From: Elusimicrobiota bacterium
Lineage (GTDB): Bacteria; Elusimicrobiota; Elusimicrobia; UBA1565; UBA9628
Direction: 5' to 3'
NCBI GenBank assembly: GCA_016218575.1
Contig: JACRDN010000019.1
Coordinates: 458,302-522,301 of the forward strand
DNA length: 64,000 bases
Below are positions 43,013-51,701 of this stretch, one piece after another (the first letter of the stretch is position 1; each line of letters begins with the position of its first letter). The notes below the pieces were generated by a model, which was given only the letters and a program-made list of their open reading frames with translations, did no database searches and was not told where the DNA came from. Position numbers and translations under genes: made by a program.

Positions 43013-43698
43013 GATTGGACCCGGGTTTGCTCGTCGAGAGCGGAACGCGCTAGGCGCGTGATGAGCACGCTCACGGCCGCGGTGGCGGCGAGGCCGAGGG
43101 CGTAGAGTGCCCATTCCATCCTCGTCCGGGCTCGGCCGCCCGAGCCGAGACCTGCGAGGCTGCCGGCGAGCGAACCGATGTAGACGTACATGACGGTTCC
43201 CGGCAGCATGCCGATCCATGAAGCCAGGACATAGTCCCGCAGCCGGACTTCCGTGATCCCGAAGGCATAGTTCAGGAGATTGAACGGGAATACGGGCGAG
43301 AGCCTCGTCAATCCGACGATCTTCCAGCCTTCTCGCGCGACCGCCGCGCTCACGGCGGCGAATCTCGGGTTGGTTTCCAGCTTCCGTGCGACCCATTCCC
43401 GGGCCATATAGCGGCCGATCAAGAACGAAGCCGTCGCGCCCGCCACCGAGGCGATGGAGACATACACCGTCCCCATGACCAGCCCGAACAGCGCTCCCGC
43501 TCCCAGCGTGAGCAGCGATCCAGGCAGGAACAAGACGCAGGCCGCGACGTAGGCGGTTATGAAAGCGGCGGGCGCCCAGGGGCCGAGGCCATGCACGCGG
43601 ATAAGAAGTCCTTCGAGCAGCGTTCGGGCGTCTTGCTGTCGCAGGAAGACGAACAGCCCCACGGCCAAGAGCGCGATGACGACATGCCTGAGTTTCAC
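43009..43698 (-). CDS. TVP38/TMEM64 family membrane protein
   Basis: A 229-residue polytopic protein of the SNARE-associated/DedA-like superfamily. The core ALFGLVMGTVYVSIASVAGATASFLIGRY and GLTRLSPVFPFNLLNYAFGIT are diagnostic, followed by SWIGMLPGTVMYVYIGS. Related proteins move lipids between leaflets. It overlaps DUF547 by ATGA and the small membrane gene on the other side. TVP38 genes are common companions of arsenosugar clusters. The actual substrate is not established. Confidence 0.9.
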   Translation of the reverse strand: MKLRHVVIALLAVGLFVFLRQQDARTLLEGLLIRVHGLGPWAPAAFITAYVAACVLFLPGSLLTLGAGALFGLVMGTVYVSIASVAGATASFLIGRYMAREWVARKLETNPRFAAVSAAVAREGWKIVGLTRLSPVFPFNLLNYAFGITEVRLRDYVLASWIGMLPGTVMYVYIGSLAGSLAGLGSGGRARTRMEWALYALGLAATAAVSVLITRLARSALDEQTRVQS

Positions 43699-44534
43699 GG
43701 CCGCGGCCTCTCGTTGAGCGACCAGTCGTAATCGAGGTACTTGATCTTGAACTCTCGCTCCGTCAGGAAGGCGCGGTCGATATCGCCCAAGGAGCGGCCG
43801 ATGAAGTTCAGCGAGGCTCTTTGCTCCGCGCTGTGACCGCCGAATCCCGAGGAGGGCGCGTAGGCCTGCGTGAAGTCACCGCCGAACCACTGGAAGATCG
43901 GCGACAGGTAGACGACTCCCGCGTCCCGGTCGATCCGGAACTTGTCCGTGGACTTCAGAAACCGCCCGGCTTGGTCGTCGAGTTGGAAGTCGAGCTTGGG
44001 TCCGGTGAACGCCTCGCCGCGCAAGGGTGGGCAGCCGATGGAGGCGCACACCAAGGCCACATGGATGCGCGGTTCTTTGAACCTCTTGCGCAGCGTCTCG
44101 TGCTCGATCTCCCCCAGCGTGACCCTGCGCCCCATGACGCGGAATCTTAGCTTGTCCCACACGCCGGGTATCTGCCGGATGCTGTTCTTCGGATAGCGTA
44201 CCGAACCAAGCCAGGAGGGCTTGATCGGGTAATGGTCGAGGATGGCTTTGACGGTCAAGGCGTTGTAGGCGTTGACCCAGAAGGCGATCTGCGCCTCGCT
44301 GGACCAGGAATCATGCTCTGCCGGGCGGAGCGCGGCCAGGGAGTCAAGATAGCGGTCAAGCGCTTCCGGATGGGACTGGAGTCCCTTGTAATCGACGCGC
44401 CCGTCTTGGACATGGGACTGGAGAACCTGTTCCCAAAGAGCGTGGGATGGGTCGAACGCGGCCAAGGCCGGGGCGCCCAGAACGATTCCCCCCACCAACG
44501 GCATGAAGAGTCGGCTGATGTTACGCGGCGTCAT
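43695..44534 (-). CDS. DUF547 domain protein, exported
   Basis: A 279-residue protein with a signal peptide (LFMPLVGGIVLGAPALAA) and a DUF547 domain: DYKGLQSHPEALDRYLDSLA, QIAFWVNAYNALTVKAIL, and HVALVCASIGCPPLRGEAF with the conserved Cys residues. The fold is related to papain-like or transglutaminase-type hydrolases, but no reaction is agreed. The start at 44534 overlaps the previous glycosyltransferase gene by 14 bases. It is a standard member of the cluster. Confidence 0.88.
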   Translation of the reverse strand: MTPRNISRLFMPLVGGIVLGAPALAAFDPSHALWEQVLQSHVQDGRVDYKGLQSHPEALDRYLDSLAALRPAEHDSWSSEAQIAFWVNAYNALTVKAILDHYPIKPSWLGSVRYPKNSIRQIPGVWDKLRFRVMGRRVTLGEIEHETLRKRFKEPRIHVALVCASIGCPPLRGEAFTGPKLDFQLDDQAGRFLKSTDKFRIDRDAGVVYLSPIFQWFGGDFTQAYAPSSGFGGHSAEQRASLNFIGRSLGDIDRAFLTEREFKIKYLDYDWSLNERPRP

Positions 44535-45207
44535 GGAGTTTCTCCTCGCTGAGCAATGCGGCGAGCGCGTCTCTCGTGAATGCCGCCCTGGTCGGACTGC
44601 CGGCACGCAGCTCGTCGGCGACACGCTCCAGATCCGCGAAGGTGTCGATGTCGTTCAATTCGGGAAGGCGTCCCAAGGAAACGCCTTCCAACCGCGCGCG
44701 GGCAACCGTTTCCGCGAAGACCTTGTCGCTTGACCAGGGTATGCGAGCGAACAGGCCTGGGCGCGCCTTGCGCAGGCCGATCAGGTAGTAGCCTCCGTCT
44801 CTCGCGGGACCTAGGACGGCCTCCTCGCGGTCCAAGACCGAGAAAGCCTTCGCCACGATGGCGCAATCGAGCTGGGGCGTATCCGACCCGATGATCACCG
44901 CCTTGTCCGCGCCGTCGGAGAAAGTTTTGGCGAAGGCATTCTCAAGCCGCTGGCCGAGGTCAACGCCTTGCTGGAGGAAGAAGCGGAGTGGGGTTCGCGG
45001 CTCGATCCAGTCCAGGGCCGGGTGATCGTCGCAAGGGGCATAAGCGACTTCGACCCGCGCCTCTGGAACCCCGGCCGCGGACGCCAGGGTGTCTTTGACG
45101 AAGGCGCGGTAGAGTTCCGCGGCCTGGGCGAAAGACAGCGGAGGGCAGAGTCTGGTCTTGACTTGTCCCGCCACCGGGGCTTTGACGAAGACGATGATCG
45201 TGTTCAT
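44521..45207 (-). CDS. DUF2064 / TIGR04282-type arsenosugar glycosyltransferase
   Basis: A 228-residue nucleotidyl/glycosyl-transferase-fold protein. FVKAPVAGQVKTRLCPPLS at the N-terminus, VIIGSDTPQLD in the middle and GPARDGGYYLIGLRKARPGLF near the end are the DUF2064 signature. The TIGR04282 subgroup is named for its place in arsenosugar gene clusters. It lies 55 bp after the GT2 gene and overlaps DUF547. Its donor and acceptor are not known. Confidence 0.88.
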   Translation of the reverse strand: MNTIIVFVKAPVAGQVKTRLCPPLSFAQAAELYRAFVKDTLASAAGVPEARVEVAYAPCDDHPALDWIEPRTPLRFFLQQGVDLGQRLENAFAKTFSDGADKAVIIGSDTPQLDCAIVAKAFSVLDREEAVLGPARDGGYYLIGLRKARPGLFARIPWSSDKVFAETVARARLEGVSLGRLPELNDIDTFADLERVADELRAGSPTRAAFTRDALAALLSEEKLHDAA

Positions 45208-45262
45208 GGTATTCGCCTGCTTGGCTCAACCATTCCCTTGCATTCGACTGCGAATGCTGCGG

Positions 45263-45946
45263 TCATCGGTACAACCTCGCCAGGGAGCGCGGAGGCACCC
45301 CCAGATAATACAAAACGATGATGCCCACGCTACGCAGGGCGTTGAAGACCCTGCCGTTTCTCTCGTAGCGCCGGGCGGACGTCGCCACCGAGCCCGGCAG
45401 TATCATGACCCGGCCCAACGGTTTGAGCTTCTTGAAGAGCTCGTATTCTTCCATCAGAGGGACCGGCGGAAAACCTCCGATCCTGAGGAAGGTATCCCGA
45501 CGCAAGGCGATGCCTTGGTCTCCATGAGGGACGCGGGTCAGGTCGGTTCTGAGGCTTGCCAGCCGGGAGACGAAGCGGTAGTAGGGGTCTGGACTCCCGA
45601 ACCCCAGCCGGAAGGCCGTGGCGACCGGCGCATCGTCGGACGACCAGGCTTGAGTCAACTCATCGAGCCAGTCCCCTGGAAGCCTCGTGTCCGCGTGGAG
45701 GAATAGGAGCAGGTCGCCGCTGGAGGCTAACGCTCCTTTCTGCATCTGCAAGGCCCGCCCTGATTGCTTTACCTGGATGAGCTTGTCCGCCTTGGCTCTA
45801 GCCACCTCCGCGGTGCGGTCGGAGCTTGCGCCATCGGCGACAATGATCTCCACTCGGCCGGGGCCTGAGCTCAGCCGAAGGCGCGCGATCGCCTGGGCGA
45901 TATTTTCCTCCTCGTTGAGCGTGGGGATGATGACCGAGATGTTCAT
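45263..45946 (-). CDS. GT2 glycosyltransferase, TIGR04283 (arsenosugar cluster) type
   Basis: A 227-residue GT-A enzyme. ISVIIPTLNEEENI, EIIVADGASSDRTAEVA, LLLFLHADTRLP (DxD-type HADT) and PHGDQGIALRR match the TIGR04283 subgroup, which recurs next to TIGR04282 in arsenosugar clusters. MEEYELFKKLKPLG is the conserved acceptor-side segment. A hydrophobic patch near the C-terminus (VGIIVLYYLGV) may touch the membrane. The start overlaps the mannosyltransferase-like gene by ATGA, and a candidate internal promoter lies just upstream. Confidence 0.88.
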   Translation of the reverse strand: MNISVIIPTLNEEENIAQAIARLRLSSGPGRVEIIVADGASSDRTAEVARAKADKLIQVKQSGRALQMQKGALASSGDLLLFLHADTRLPGDWLDELTQAWSSDDAPVATAFRLGFGSPDPYYRFVSRLASLRTDLTRVPHGDQGIALRRDTFLRIGGFPPVPLMEEYELFKKLKPLGRVMILPGSVATSARRYERNGRVFNALRSVGIIVLYYLGVPPRSLARLYR

Positions 45947-47346
45947 GGTGCGTTCGTCTCCTGAAACTGAGTCGTAGCAGCGGGGGAAACGTTACACCGC
46001 GCGGCCTGGATGAGCCTGCCGATTTCCCAAAGGAGGAGCCCAAGAACGGTGCCGTATTGCGCCAGCCATAGAAGGGTCGAGGCAGGAACGAGCCAAGGGC
46101 TGGTTCTTAGGCGGCTGTCGACCATCAGGTATGCCAAGCCCACGAGCCAGGTCCAGGCCAGAGCGCTCCAGAGGCGATGCAGGCACAGCAGAGGGAGCAG
46201 CCAGAGGACGTACCAGGGTTGGACGACCGGGCTGCACAAGAGCAGCGCGAACAGGCAGCCCAAAGCGTAGGCGGTCGGGCGATCCCTGTTGGCGAGGGCC
46301 CAAGGTATGGAGAGGGTGCCCAGGGCGGCGGCGAACGCGATCCTCCGGGCCGCGGGATCGGCAATGACGGCTATCGCCAGGCTGAAAAGCCCGGGATTGG
46401 TCAGCCACTCCGACGCGAAGGCCCGCATTCCTACGAACATGGGAAGTCCTTGCCTATAGGCCTCCCAGAGGTCACCCGCAAATGGCGCGACGCAGAGGGC
46501 GATGACGCCGAAGTAGGCGAGGGCGGGGCCGCGGCGGCGTTGGACTAGGACCCATGGAATCATGACGAGCGGCGCGAGCTTGGCCATGGCCGACAGCCCG
46601 AGCACGGCGCAGCCGGCCAGCGGCCTCCCTCTTTCGAGGAGGTAAAGGCCCGCCAACATGGCGAACATCATCAGAGGGTCAAGGTGCCCGGAGCCGGCGA
46701 ACTCGATCACCGGCAGCGGATGCCAGGCGTAGAGCGTCGCCCACGCGGCGGACTGCCCGCGCGCGCTCAAAAAACGCATGAGCAGCCAGATCGTGAGCAA
46801 GTCGAAGAAGACGAAGGCGCCCTTTTGAGCCAGCACGGCGGGAGAGGCGGTCGCGGCAAGGCGAAAGACCCACTGAGCCAGGGGCGGGTAGATCGTGGAC
46901 AATTCGGGATGATTGATGAGTCCGTGCCACGAGGCCCGCAGGGAGGCCAACTCCGCAGACGACGGCGCGTGGAGGTAGGGGTTGATCCCGGCGAGCTGCA
47001 CGCGCCCGTCCCAGGCATAGCGGTACACGTCGGTCGAGATCATCGGCGGCCCCCAGATCAGGACGAGGCGAAAGAGGGCCGCGCAACCGAGGATGAGCCA
47101 AGGCAGGGCGGCGCGCGCGCGCGCTGAAAGCGGCTCCAGGACCGGGGCGTTGTCCGTGAGCCAAAATGCGGTCGCCATGGACAGCAGGCAGAGGGCGGCG
47201 TAAATCGCGAGGAACTCGGGGATGTGTTGCCGCAGGGGCGCATACAGGCGCAATGCCGCATGTCCGGCGAGGGTGGAGGACGCGATGACGAGGAGGAACT
47301 TCGCTGAGGCCGATCGAGAAAGCGACTGGGTATCGCGCTGCTCCAT
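45943..47346 (-). CDS. Polytopic glycosyltransferase (GT87/DUF2029-like)
   Basis: A 467-residue membrane protein with about eleven helices. RYAWDGRVQLAGINPYLHAP in the first periplasmic loop, containing Asp and Arg/Tyr after a helix, is typical of GT-C polyprenol-phosphate-sugar-dependent mannosyltransferases. YPPLAQWVF and SGHLDPLMMFAMLAGLY also fit. The start at 47346 overlaps the stop of the radical SAM fusion gene by one base (TGATG). It may glycosylate a lipid-linked product of the cluster. The acceptor is unknown. Confidence 0.8.
   Translation of the reverse strand: MEQRDTQSLSRSASAKFLLVIASSTLAGHAALRLYAPLRQHIPEFLAIYAALCLLSMATAFWLTDNAPVLEPLSARARAALPWLILGCAALFRLVLIWGPPMISTDVYRYAWDGRVQLAGINPYLHAPSSAELASLRASWHGLINHPELSTIYPPLAQWVFRLAATASPAVLAQKGAFVFFDLLTIWLLMRFLSARGQSAAWATLYAWHPLPVIEFAGSGHLDPLMMFAMLAGLYLLERGRPLAGCAVLGLSAMAKLAPLVMIPWVLVQRRRGPALAYFGVIALCVAPFAGDLWEAYRQGLPMFVGMRAFASEWLTNPGLFSLAIAVIADPAARRIAFAAALGTLSIPWALANRDRPTAYALGCLFALLLCSPVVQPWYVLWLLPLLCLHRLWSALAWTWLVGLAYLMVDSRLRTSPWLVPASTLLWLAQYGTVLGLLLWEIGRLIQAARCNVSPAATTQFQETNAP
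45967..45996 (-). promoter_or_regulatory. Candidate ECF-type promoter, site D (GT2 gene)
   Basis: Minus-strand TGTAAC (45996-45991), then GTTTCC, and after 18 bp ACTCAG (45972-45967). It sits 21 bp before the GT2 start and inside the end of the upstream coding region, so it would be an internal promoter for the distal part of the operon. Confidence 0.45.
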
Positions 47347-49886
47347 CAGCAACAGGATGAGCCGCCGCTTCCCGTCGCGCAGCAGGCTTCTTGCGAGAGG
47401 GCTCCTGAAGAGGCCTCCAGCGAGCCATCGGGTTCGATCAGGGCGAAGCGGCCGACGTAAGGGGCGGCCTTGAGTTTTGCCGCCGTGTCGGTGCAGACCT
47501 CGACGACCTCCCCGCGCGGGAAAAGGTGGCCCTCCTCGTCGATCACGGCCTTGTAGGGTCCCCAGTAGATTGCCTTCTGGCCAATGAAGGAACAGCCCGC
47601 CTTCTTCTCGAACTTGAAGCCGCGCACGGTGATCGAGTGGAACTTGTAGCCTTCCACCTCCTTCCAGAAGGTCTTCTTGAGGAGAGCAAGACCGTAAAAG
47701 CCGGCCTTCTCCAAGCCGGCGATGAACTCCTCCTCCGACAGCGCCCCCGAGATGCACTCGCCCCACAGGTCCTTGTGCGCCTGAAGCGACAATGGCACCG
47801 GCTGGTCCGCGACGATGTCGGCCACCACCAGGCGGCCGTTGTCCTTGAGTATTCTCCAAATCTCGGAGAAGACCCTGCTCTTGTCGGGCGACAGGTTGAT
47901 GACGCAGTTGGAGGTCACCAGATCCACGCTCTTGTCGTCCGCCGGGATGTTCTCCAGGTAGCCCTTGCGGAATTCCACCGCGTCATAGCCGAGGCGTTCG
48001 GCGACCACGGGCTTGCATCGGTTCGCGGTCTGGAGCATCGGGTCGGTCATGTCCACGCCGATGACCTTGCCGCTCGCCCCGACCTTCTTGGCCGCGATGA
48101 AGCAGTCGATGCCGGCGCCCGAGCCGAGGTCCAATACCGTCTCCCCCGGGCGGACCTCGGCCGACGAGATGGGCGAGCCGCAGCCATAGAAGCGGTCGAT
48201 GACCTCCTGCGGGATGTGTCCCACCTCGCTCTCGTCGTACTTGACGGGGCAGCAGAGCTCCTTTTGCGGCTCTATCGCCGCCTTGCCGTAGAAGTTCTGG
48301 ATGATCCGGTAGGGCTTCTCCACGTCGAAGGAGAGCACGCAGTTGGTGTGCAGCAGCCGGACCCGGCGGTTGCCGTTCTCCGAGAGCAGGTCGCGGGCGT
48401 CCGAACTGCAGGCGATGGAGTCGTCTCCCATGGCATGGTAGACCGGGGGTGGGTTGAAGCCGGACTTGAGGTTCAAGGCCGCCTTCTTCTTCAGGGCCAG
48501 TTCCGCCATCGCGTCCTGGATCAGCTCCACGTACAGGTCATGGTAGGGGTCTTGGGCCACGAGGCTGCCTTCCTTGCCGTTCGCGCTGAAGAAATAGCTG
48601 TGCTCCATGTCACCACCGCCGGTCAGATAGCGGAAGGGGTGCCCCGAAAGCGACGCGATCTCAGCTACGCTGGCTTCGCGGAAGGACTTGGCGACGGGGC
48701 TCTCCAGCCACAGGGAGCGCAGGGGCAGTTGCCGGGCCGGCCCGAGACTCAACGTGGGCACGCCGGCCAACGCGGCCGACGGATAGACCTGCCCGTCCAT
48801 GTACAGGGCTAGGCTCTCCCAGCACAGGTTGCCCAGGTCGTACTTGATCCCCGGCCAGCCGTTGACGCGCTTCCGGATGGAGGCGAAGTTGTCGAAAGTG
48901 ACGCCGAGCTTTTCGGAGGATTCCCTCACCTTGCGCGATAGAGCCAGAAGCTCGGCCGTGGCCGGGAAGGAGTCGCCTCCGGCGGTCTGCAGGATCCGGC
49001 CACGCTTGTGGAGCCACATGAGGTGCACGGATTTCGCGCCCAGCCGACTCGCCAGAGCCGGCAGTTCCTCCAGGTCCTTCAGGTTGGACCGCGTGACCGC
49101 CGCGGTCAAGGAAGTCGCAAAGCCCAGGAGGTTCAACGCCTTCAGGCCCTCCGAGGCTTTCTCGAACACGCCGCGACCGCGGATGGGGTCGTTGACCGCA
49201 GGAGTGGTCCCATCCAAGCTGACTTGGAACTTGAGTTTTTCGCGGTCGAGGCCCTTGAGCCGTTCGAGCCGGCTCCCCTCAAAAAGCGTGGCGTTGGTCA
49301 AGATGATGAGTTCCGACTTCTTCGCCTCCGTGACGTGGCGGATCAAATCGCCGATGTCCTCGCGGACGAAGGGCTCGCCGCCGGTGAAGTAGAAGCGCCG
49401 GACCCCGAGTTCGTGGGCTTGGTCGATCATCCGAGCGTAGAAGGCGACGCCCTCTCCCTTGGCGCCCTGGGGATTGGAAGAAACCAGGCAGTGAGTGCAG
49501 GCGAGGTTGCAGGTCTGGAGAAGGTGTATCCAGAATTCCTTGAGCGACTCAGGCTCCAGGTGTTGCGCGCGTCCGACGTAGGCCGATCGGTGGATGGGCT
49601 CCAAGGACAGCATTCCCTTGCGCAGCGCCTCCCGAACGAAGACATGGACGTCCCGCCAGCTTTTGCCGGAGTCCATATCCTGAAGCGCGGCGTAGCGCCG
49701 GCGGATATCCCCCAAGGTCCTCTTGCCGTCGATTTGCCCGAGCAGTTCCGCCCCCCTGGCGTCCGTGGCCATCCAGTTGGGCGCCTCGGCGTCCACGAAA
49801 AAGTTCACGCCGTCGCGCTCAAAGGCGTGAAGGTCCGGTTTGTAGAGCACGGCGGCGTCTTTGAGTTCTGCGGTCGAGGTTTCCAT
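47346..49886 (-). CDS. PqqD-like / radical SAM / ArsM-type methyltransferase fusion
   Basis: An 846-residue three-part protein. Residues 15-95 resemble PqqD peptide-chaperone domains (winged helix, EAPNWMATDARGAELLGQID). Residues 118-345 are a radical SAM core with C126-x3-C130-x2-C133 and TGGEP at 168-172. Residues 525-770 form an ArsM-like methyltransferase with CCPVKYDESEVG (545-556), YGCGSP (567-572), SAM loop VLDLGSGAGIDCF, SNCVINLSPDK and a CISGAL Cys at 711. The tail CCATGSGGSSCC is Cys-rich, as in many ArsM proteins. A good ribosome site, AAAGGAG, precedes the ATG. Separate ArsM and ArsS enzymes make arsenosugars elsewhere; a single fused enzyme that methylates and alkylates As(III) is the inference. 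It is 12 bp after the phosphate transporter gene. Confidence 0.8.
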   Translation of the reverse strand: METSTAELKDAAVLYKPDLHAFERDGVNFFVDAEAPNWMATDARGAELLGQIDGKRTLGDIRRRYAALQDMDSGKSWRDVHVFVREALRKGMLSLEPIHRSAYVGRAQHLEPESLKEFWIHLLQTCNLACTHCLVSSNPQGAKGEGVAFYARMIDQAHELGVRRFYFTGGEPFVREDIGDLIRHVTEAKKSELIILTNATLFEGSRLERLKGLDREKLKFQVSLDGTTPAVNDPIRGRGVFEKASEGLKALNLLGFATSLTAAVTRSNLKDLEELPALASRLGAKSVHLMWLHKRGRILQTAGGDSFPATAELLALSRKVRESSEKLGVTFDNFASIRKRVNGWPGIKYDLGNLCWESLALYMDGQVYPSAALAGVPTLSLGPARQLPLRSLWLESPVAKSFREASVAEIASLSGHPFRYLTGGGDMEHSYFFSANGKEGSLVAQDPYHDLYVELIQDAMAELALKKKAALNLKSGFNPPPVYHAMGDDSIACSSDARDLLSENGNRRVRLLHTNCVLSFDVEKPYRIIQNFYGKAAIEPQKELCCPVKYDESEVGHIPQEVIDRFYGCGSPISSAEVRPGETVLDLGSGAGIDCFIAAKKVGASGKVIGVDMTDPMLQTANRCKPVVAERLGYDAVEFRKGYLENIPADDKSVDLVTSNCVINLSPDKSRVFSEIWRILKDNGRLVVADIVADQPVPLSLQAHKDLWGECISGALSEEEFIAGLEKAGFYGLALLKKTFWKEVEGYKFHSITVRGFKFEKKAGCSFIGQKAIYWGPYKAVIDEEGHLFPRGEVVEVCTDTAAKLKAAPYVGRFALIEPDGSLEASSGALSQEACCATGSGGSSCC

Positions 49887-49898
49887 GGTCGATCTCCT

Positions 49899-50945
49899 TT
49901 AAAACACCTGGCGCAATATGGTGCGCCAGGTGCCTGCCAGAAGGGAGTATACCTCACTGGCAGGCATCCATTTGAGCGTCCAGTAGGCGCCGGCGCCGAG
50001 AATGCCGGCGGCGGGCAAAGTGATGAGCCAGGCCGCGAGGATTTCACCGGCGACCTTCCAATCAATCGCGGCGGTGCCTTTGCGAAGCCCCATGCCCATG
50101 ATGGCCGAGCTCGAGACATGGGTCGTAGAGACCGGAAATCCATGGACCGCCGTTGCGACGGTCAGGGCGGCGGTCGCCAGGTTGGCCGCGAAGCCTTCGA
50201 GATGGTCCATCCGCGTGACCTTGTGCGCCAGCGTCTCCGTCACTTTGAGACCCATGACGATGCCGCCGAGGGCGTTGGAGAGAGCCAGGACGAGGAAAAA
50301 CCAGCGCGGGGCGACCGAGACGACGGGGTCGGCCAGGAAGTAGAACACCAGCCCCAGGGCCGCGATCTTTGGGGTATCGTTCAAGCCCCGCGCGAAGCCG
50401 CTCGACATGGCGCTCATCCAGTGGGCCCAGTGACAGTTCAGGCAGTATTTCTGCCGGCACAACCAGAACAGGCTCCGGAAGGCGAGGCGGGCCAAGCCGA
50501 AAGCGAGGACGGGTGATAGAAGGAGCGGCAGGAAGACCTTCGTCGTGACCCCGCTCCAGAGGACGCTCGAAAACCCGAAGGCATAGACCGCCGTCAGGAT
50601 GACGCTGCCCACGATGGCGTGGGTGGTTGAGACGGGAAGCCCGAGCCTTGTCGCGAGAAGGACCCAGCCGATGGCGCCGGCCAGCACGGCCATGGCGAAG
50701 AGCTGGTTGATCTGCGTCTGGGGCAGCAGCATCCCCTTCGTGAACAGCAAAGTCATCTTGATGGCCCAGGCCGATGCCAGGACCGCGCCGGCGGCCACGG
50801 CGAAGGATGTCAAAACGACGGCTCGCTTATAGTCCGACTCGCCGCTGCCGACCAAGGTGGCGATCGACTTCGAGATGTCGTTGGCGCCGTTTGCGAACGC
50901 CAGCAGCGCGGCGCCAAACAAACCGGCGGAAGTCATCAAGTCCAT
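49899..50945 (-). CDS. PiT-family inorganic phosphate transporter
   Basis: A 348-residue membrane protein with the paired PiT repeats: FANGANDISKSIATLVGS near the N-terminus and FARGLNDTPKIAALGLV in the second half, plus LPVSTTHAIVGSV and FPVSTTHVSSSAIMG. PiT carriers import phosphate with protons or as metal-phosphate, and arsenate can enter this way. It is the first gene of the minus-strand operon leading to the radical SAM fusion and is divergent from the ECF sigma gene. A loop CRQKYCLNCHWAHW contains a CxxCH sequence that is probably not haem-loaded, since it is in a transporter loop. Confidence 0.9.
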   Translation of the reverse strand: MDLMTSAGLFGAALLAFANGANDISKSIATLVGSGESDYKRAVVLTSFAVAAGAVLASAWAIKMTLLFTKGMLLPQTQINQLFAMAVLAGAIGWVLLATRLGLPVSTTHAIVGSVILTAVYAFGFSSVLWSGVTTKVFLPLLLSPVLAFGLARLAFRSLFWLCRQKYCLNCHWAHWMSAMSSGFARGLNDTPKIAALGLVFYFLADPVVSVAPRWFFLVLALSNALGGIVMGLKVTETLAHKVTRMDHLEGFAANLATAALTVATAVHGFPVSTTHVSSSAIMGMGLRKGTAAIDWKVAGEILAAWLITLPAAGILGAGAYWTLKWMPASEVYSLLAGTWRTILRQVF

Positions 50946-51021
50946 TGTAGCCCTCCTTTGTCAGGTCCGCCGCTTTCCAACGGCACGTGGAGGCGGCATT
51001 TCCTCGCCATATGGCTCGGTC

Positions 51022-51051
51022 ATAAGTAGGGTGAACCCCGGAAAGGTTACA
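51022..51051 (-). promoter_or_regulatory. Candidate ECF-type promoter, site A (PiT / radical SAM operon)
   Basis: Minus-strand TGTAAC (51051-51046), then CTTTCCGGGG, and 18 bp after the first hexamer ACTTAT (51027-51022). It is about 77 bp before the PiT start and faces away from the ECF sigma gene 66 bp further on. This is the clearest of the five sites. No equivalent element faces the sigma gene itself. Confidence 0.6.
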
Positions 51052-51116
51052 CCCATTCTGCTCATGACCGCAAGTAGGCCAAACTGCTAGGATGTTAGGA
51101 GCAAATTCTCGAATCC

Positions 51117-51701
51117 ATGACAGAGAAGGCCATCGAGGAGCAGGTCCGCGATCTCCGAACGCGCAAGAACGGCGCGATGGAGAAGCTCGTCGACGCCTAC
51201 ACGCAGCCGCTGATGGCGGGGGCCTTCGCCATGGGCTTCTCCGAGGCGGACGCGGAGGAGTTGGTCCAGGAGACCTTTGTCGCCTTCCTGACGGCCGTGG
51301 AGCGCTTCGAGGGAAGGTCCCAGCTCAAGACCTACCTGTTCGGCATCCTCTATAACAAGGCCTCCGACATGCGCCGCAAGCGCCATCGCGAGGAAAGCCT
51401 CGATGAGATCCAGGAGGATTTCGAGAAGCGCTTCGATTCCAAGGGCATGTGGGCCGAGCCGCCCCAGGGGCCCGAGGACAGCGCGCTGACCAAGGAGATC
51501 CAGGGGTGGATCGAGAAGTGCGCCGAGAAGCTGTCGGCGCGCCAGCGGGCCGCCTTCTTCCTCAGAGAGTCGGAGGGAGAGTCCTCGGAGGCGATCTGTA
51601 ACATCTTGGGCGTGACCTATACCAATCTGCGGGTGCTCATGTGCCGGGCCAGGATGGGACTCCGGGAGTGCCTGGAGAAGAACTGGGTACGGCTCAAATG
51701 A
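51117..51701 (+). CDS. ECF-type RNA polymerase sigma factor
   Basis: A 194-residue sigma-70 relative with only regions 2 and 4. Region 2 has EELVQETFVAFLTAVERFEGRSQLKTYLFGILYNKASDMRRKR, which gives the typical helix and RNA-polymerase contacts; region 4 has LSARQRAAFFLRESEGESSEAICNILGVTYTNLRVLMCRARMGLRECL. It is followed by an overlapping zinc-finger anti-sigma gene. Its position between the phosphate/arsenic operon and the porin makes it the natural candidate regulator of the surrounding TGTAAC-type promoters. Confidence 0.93.
   Translation: MTEKAIEEQVRDLRTRKNGAMEKLVDAYTQPLMAGAFAMGFSEADAEELVQETFVAFLTAVERFEGRSQLKTYLFGILYNKASDMRRKRHREESLDEIQEDFEKRFDSKGMWAEPPQGPEDSALTKEIQGWIEKCAEKLSARQRAAFFLRESEGESSEAICNILGVTYTNLRVLMCRARMGLRECLEKNWVRLK

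Noticed and set aside
47526-50516. Two plus-strand frames of 428 and 502 codons opposite the radical SAM fusion and PiT genes
   Set aside because: Low-complexity Arg/Gly/Val-rich translations, antisense to clear protein families.
49899-50945. CxxCH in the PiT protein as a haem site
   Set aside because: It lies in a loop of a phosphate carrier with no cytochrome fold around it.
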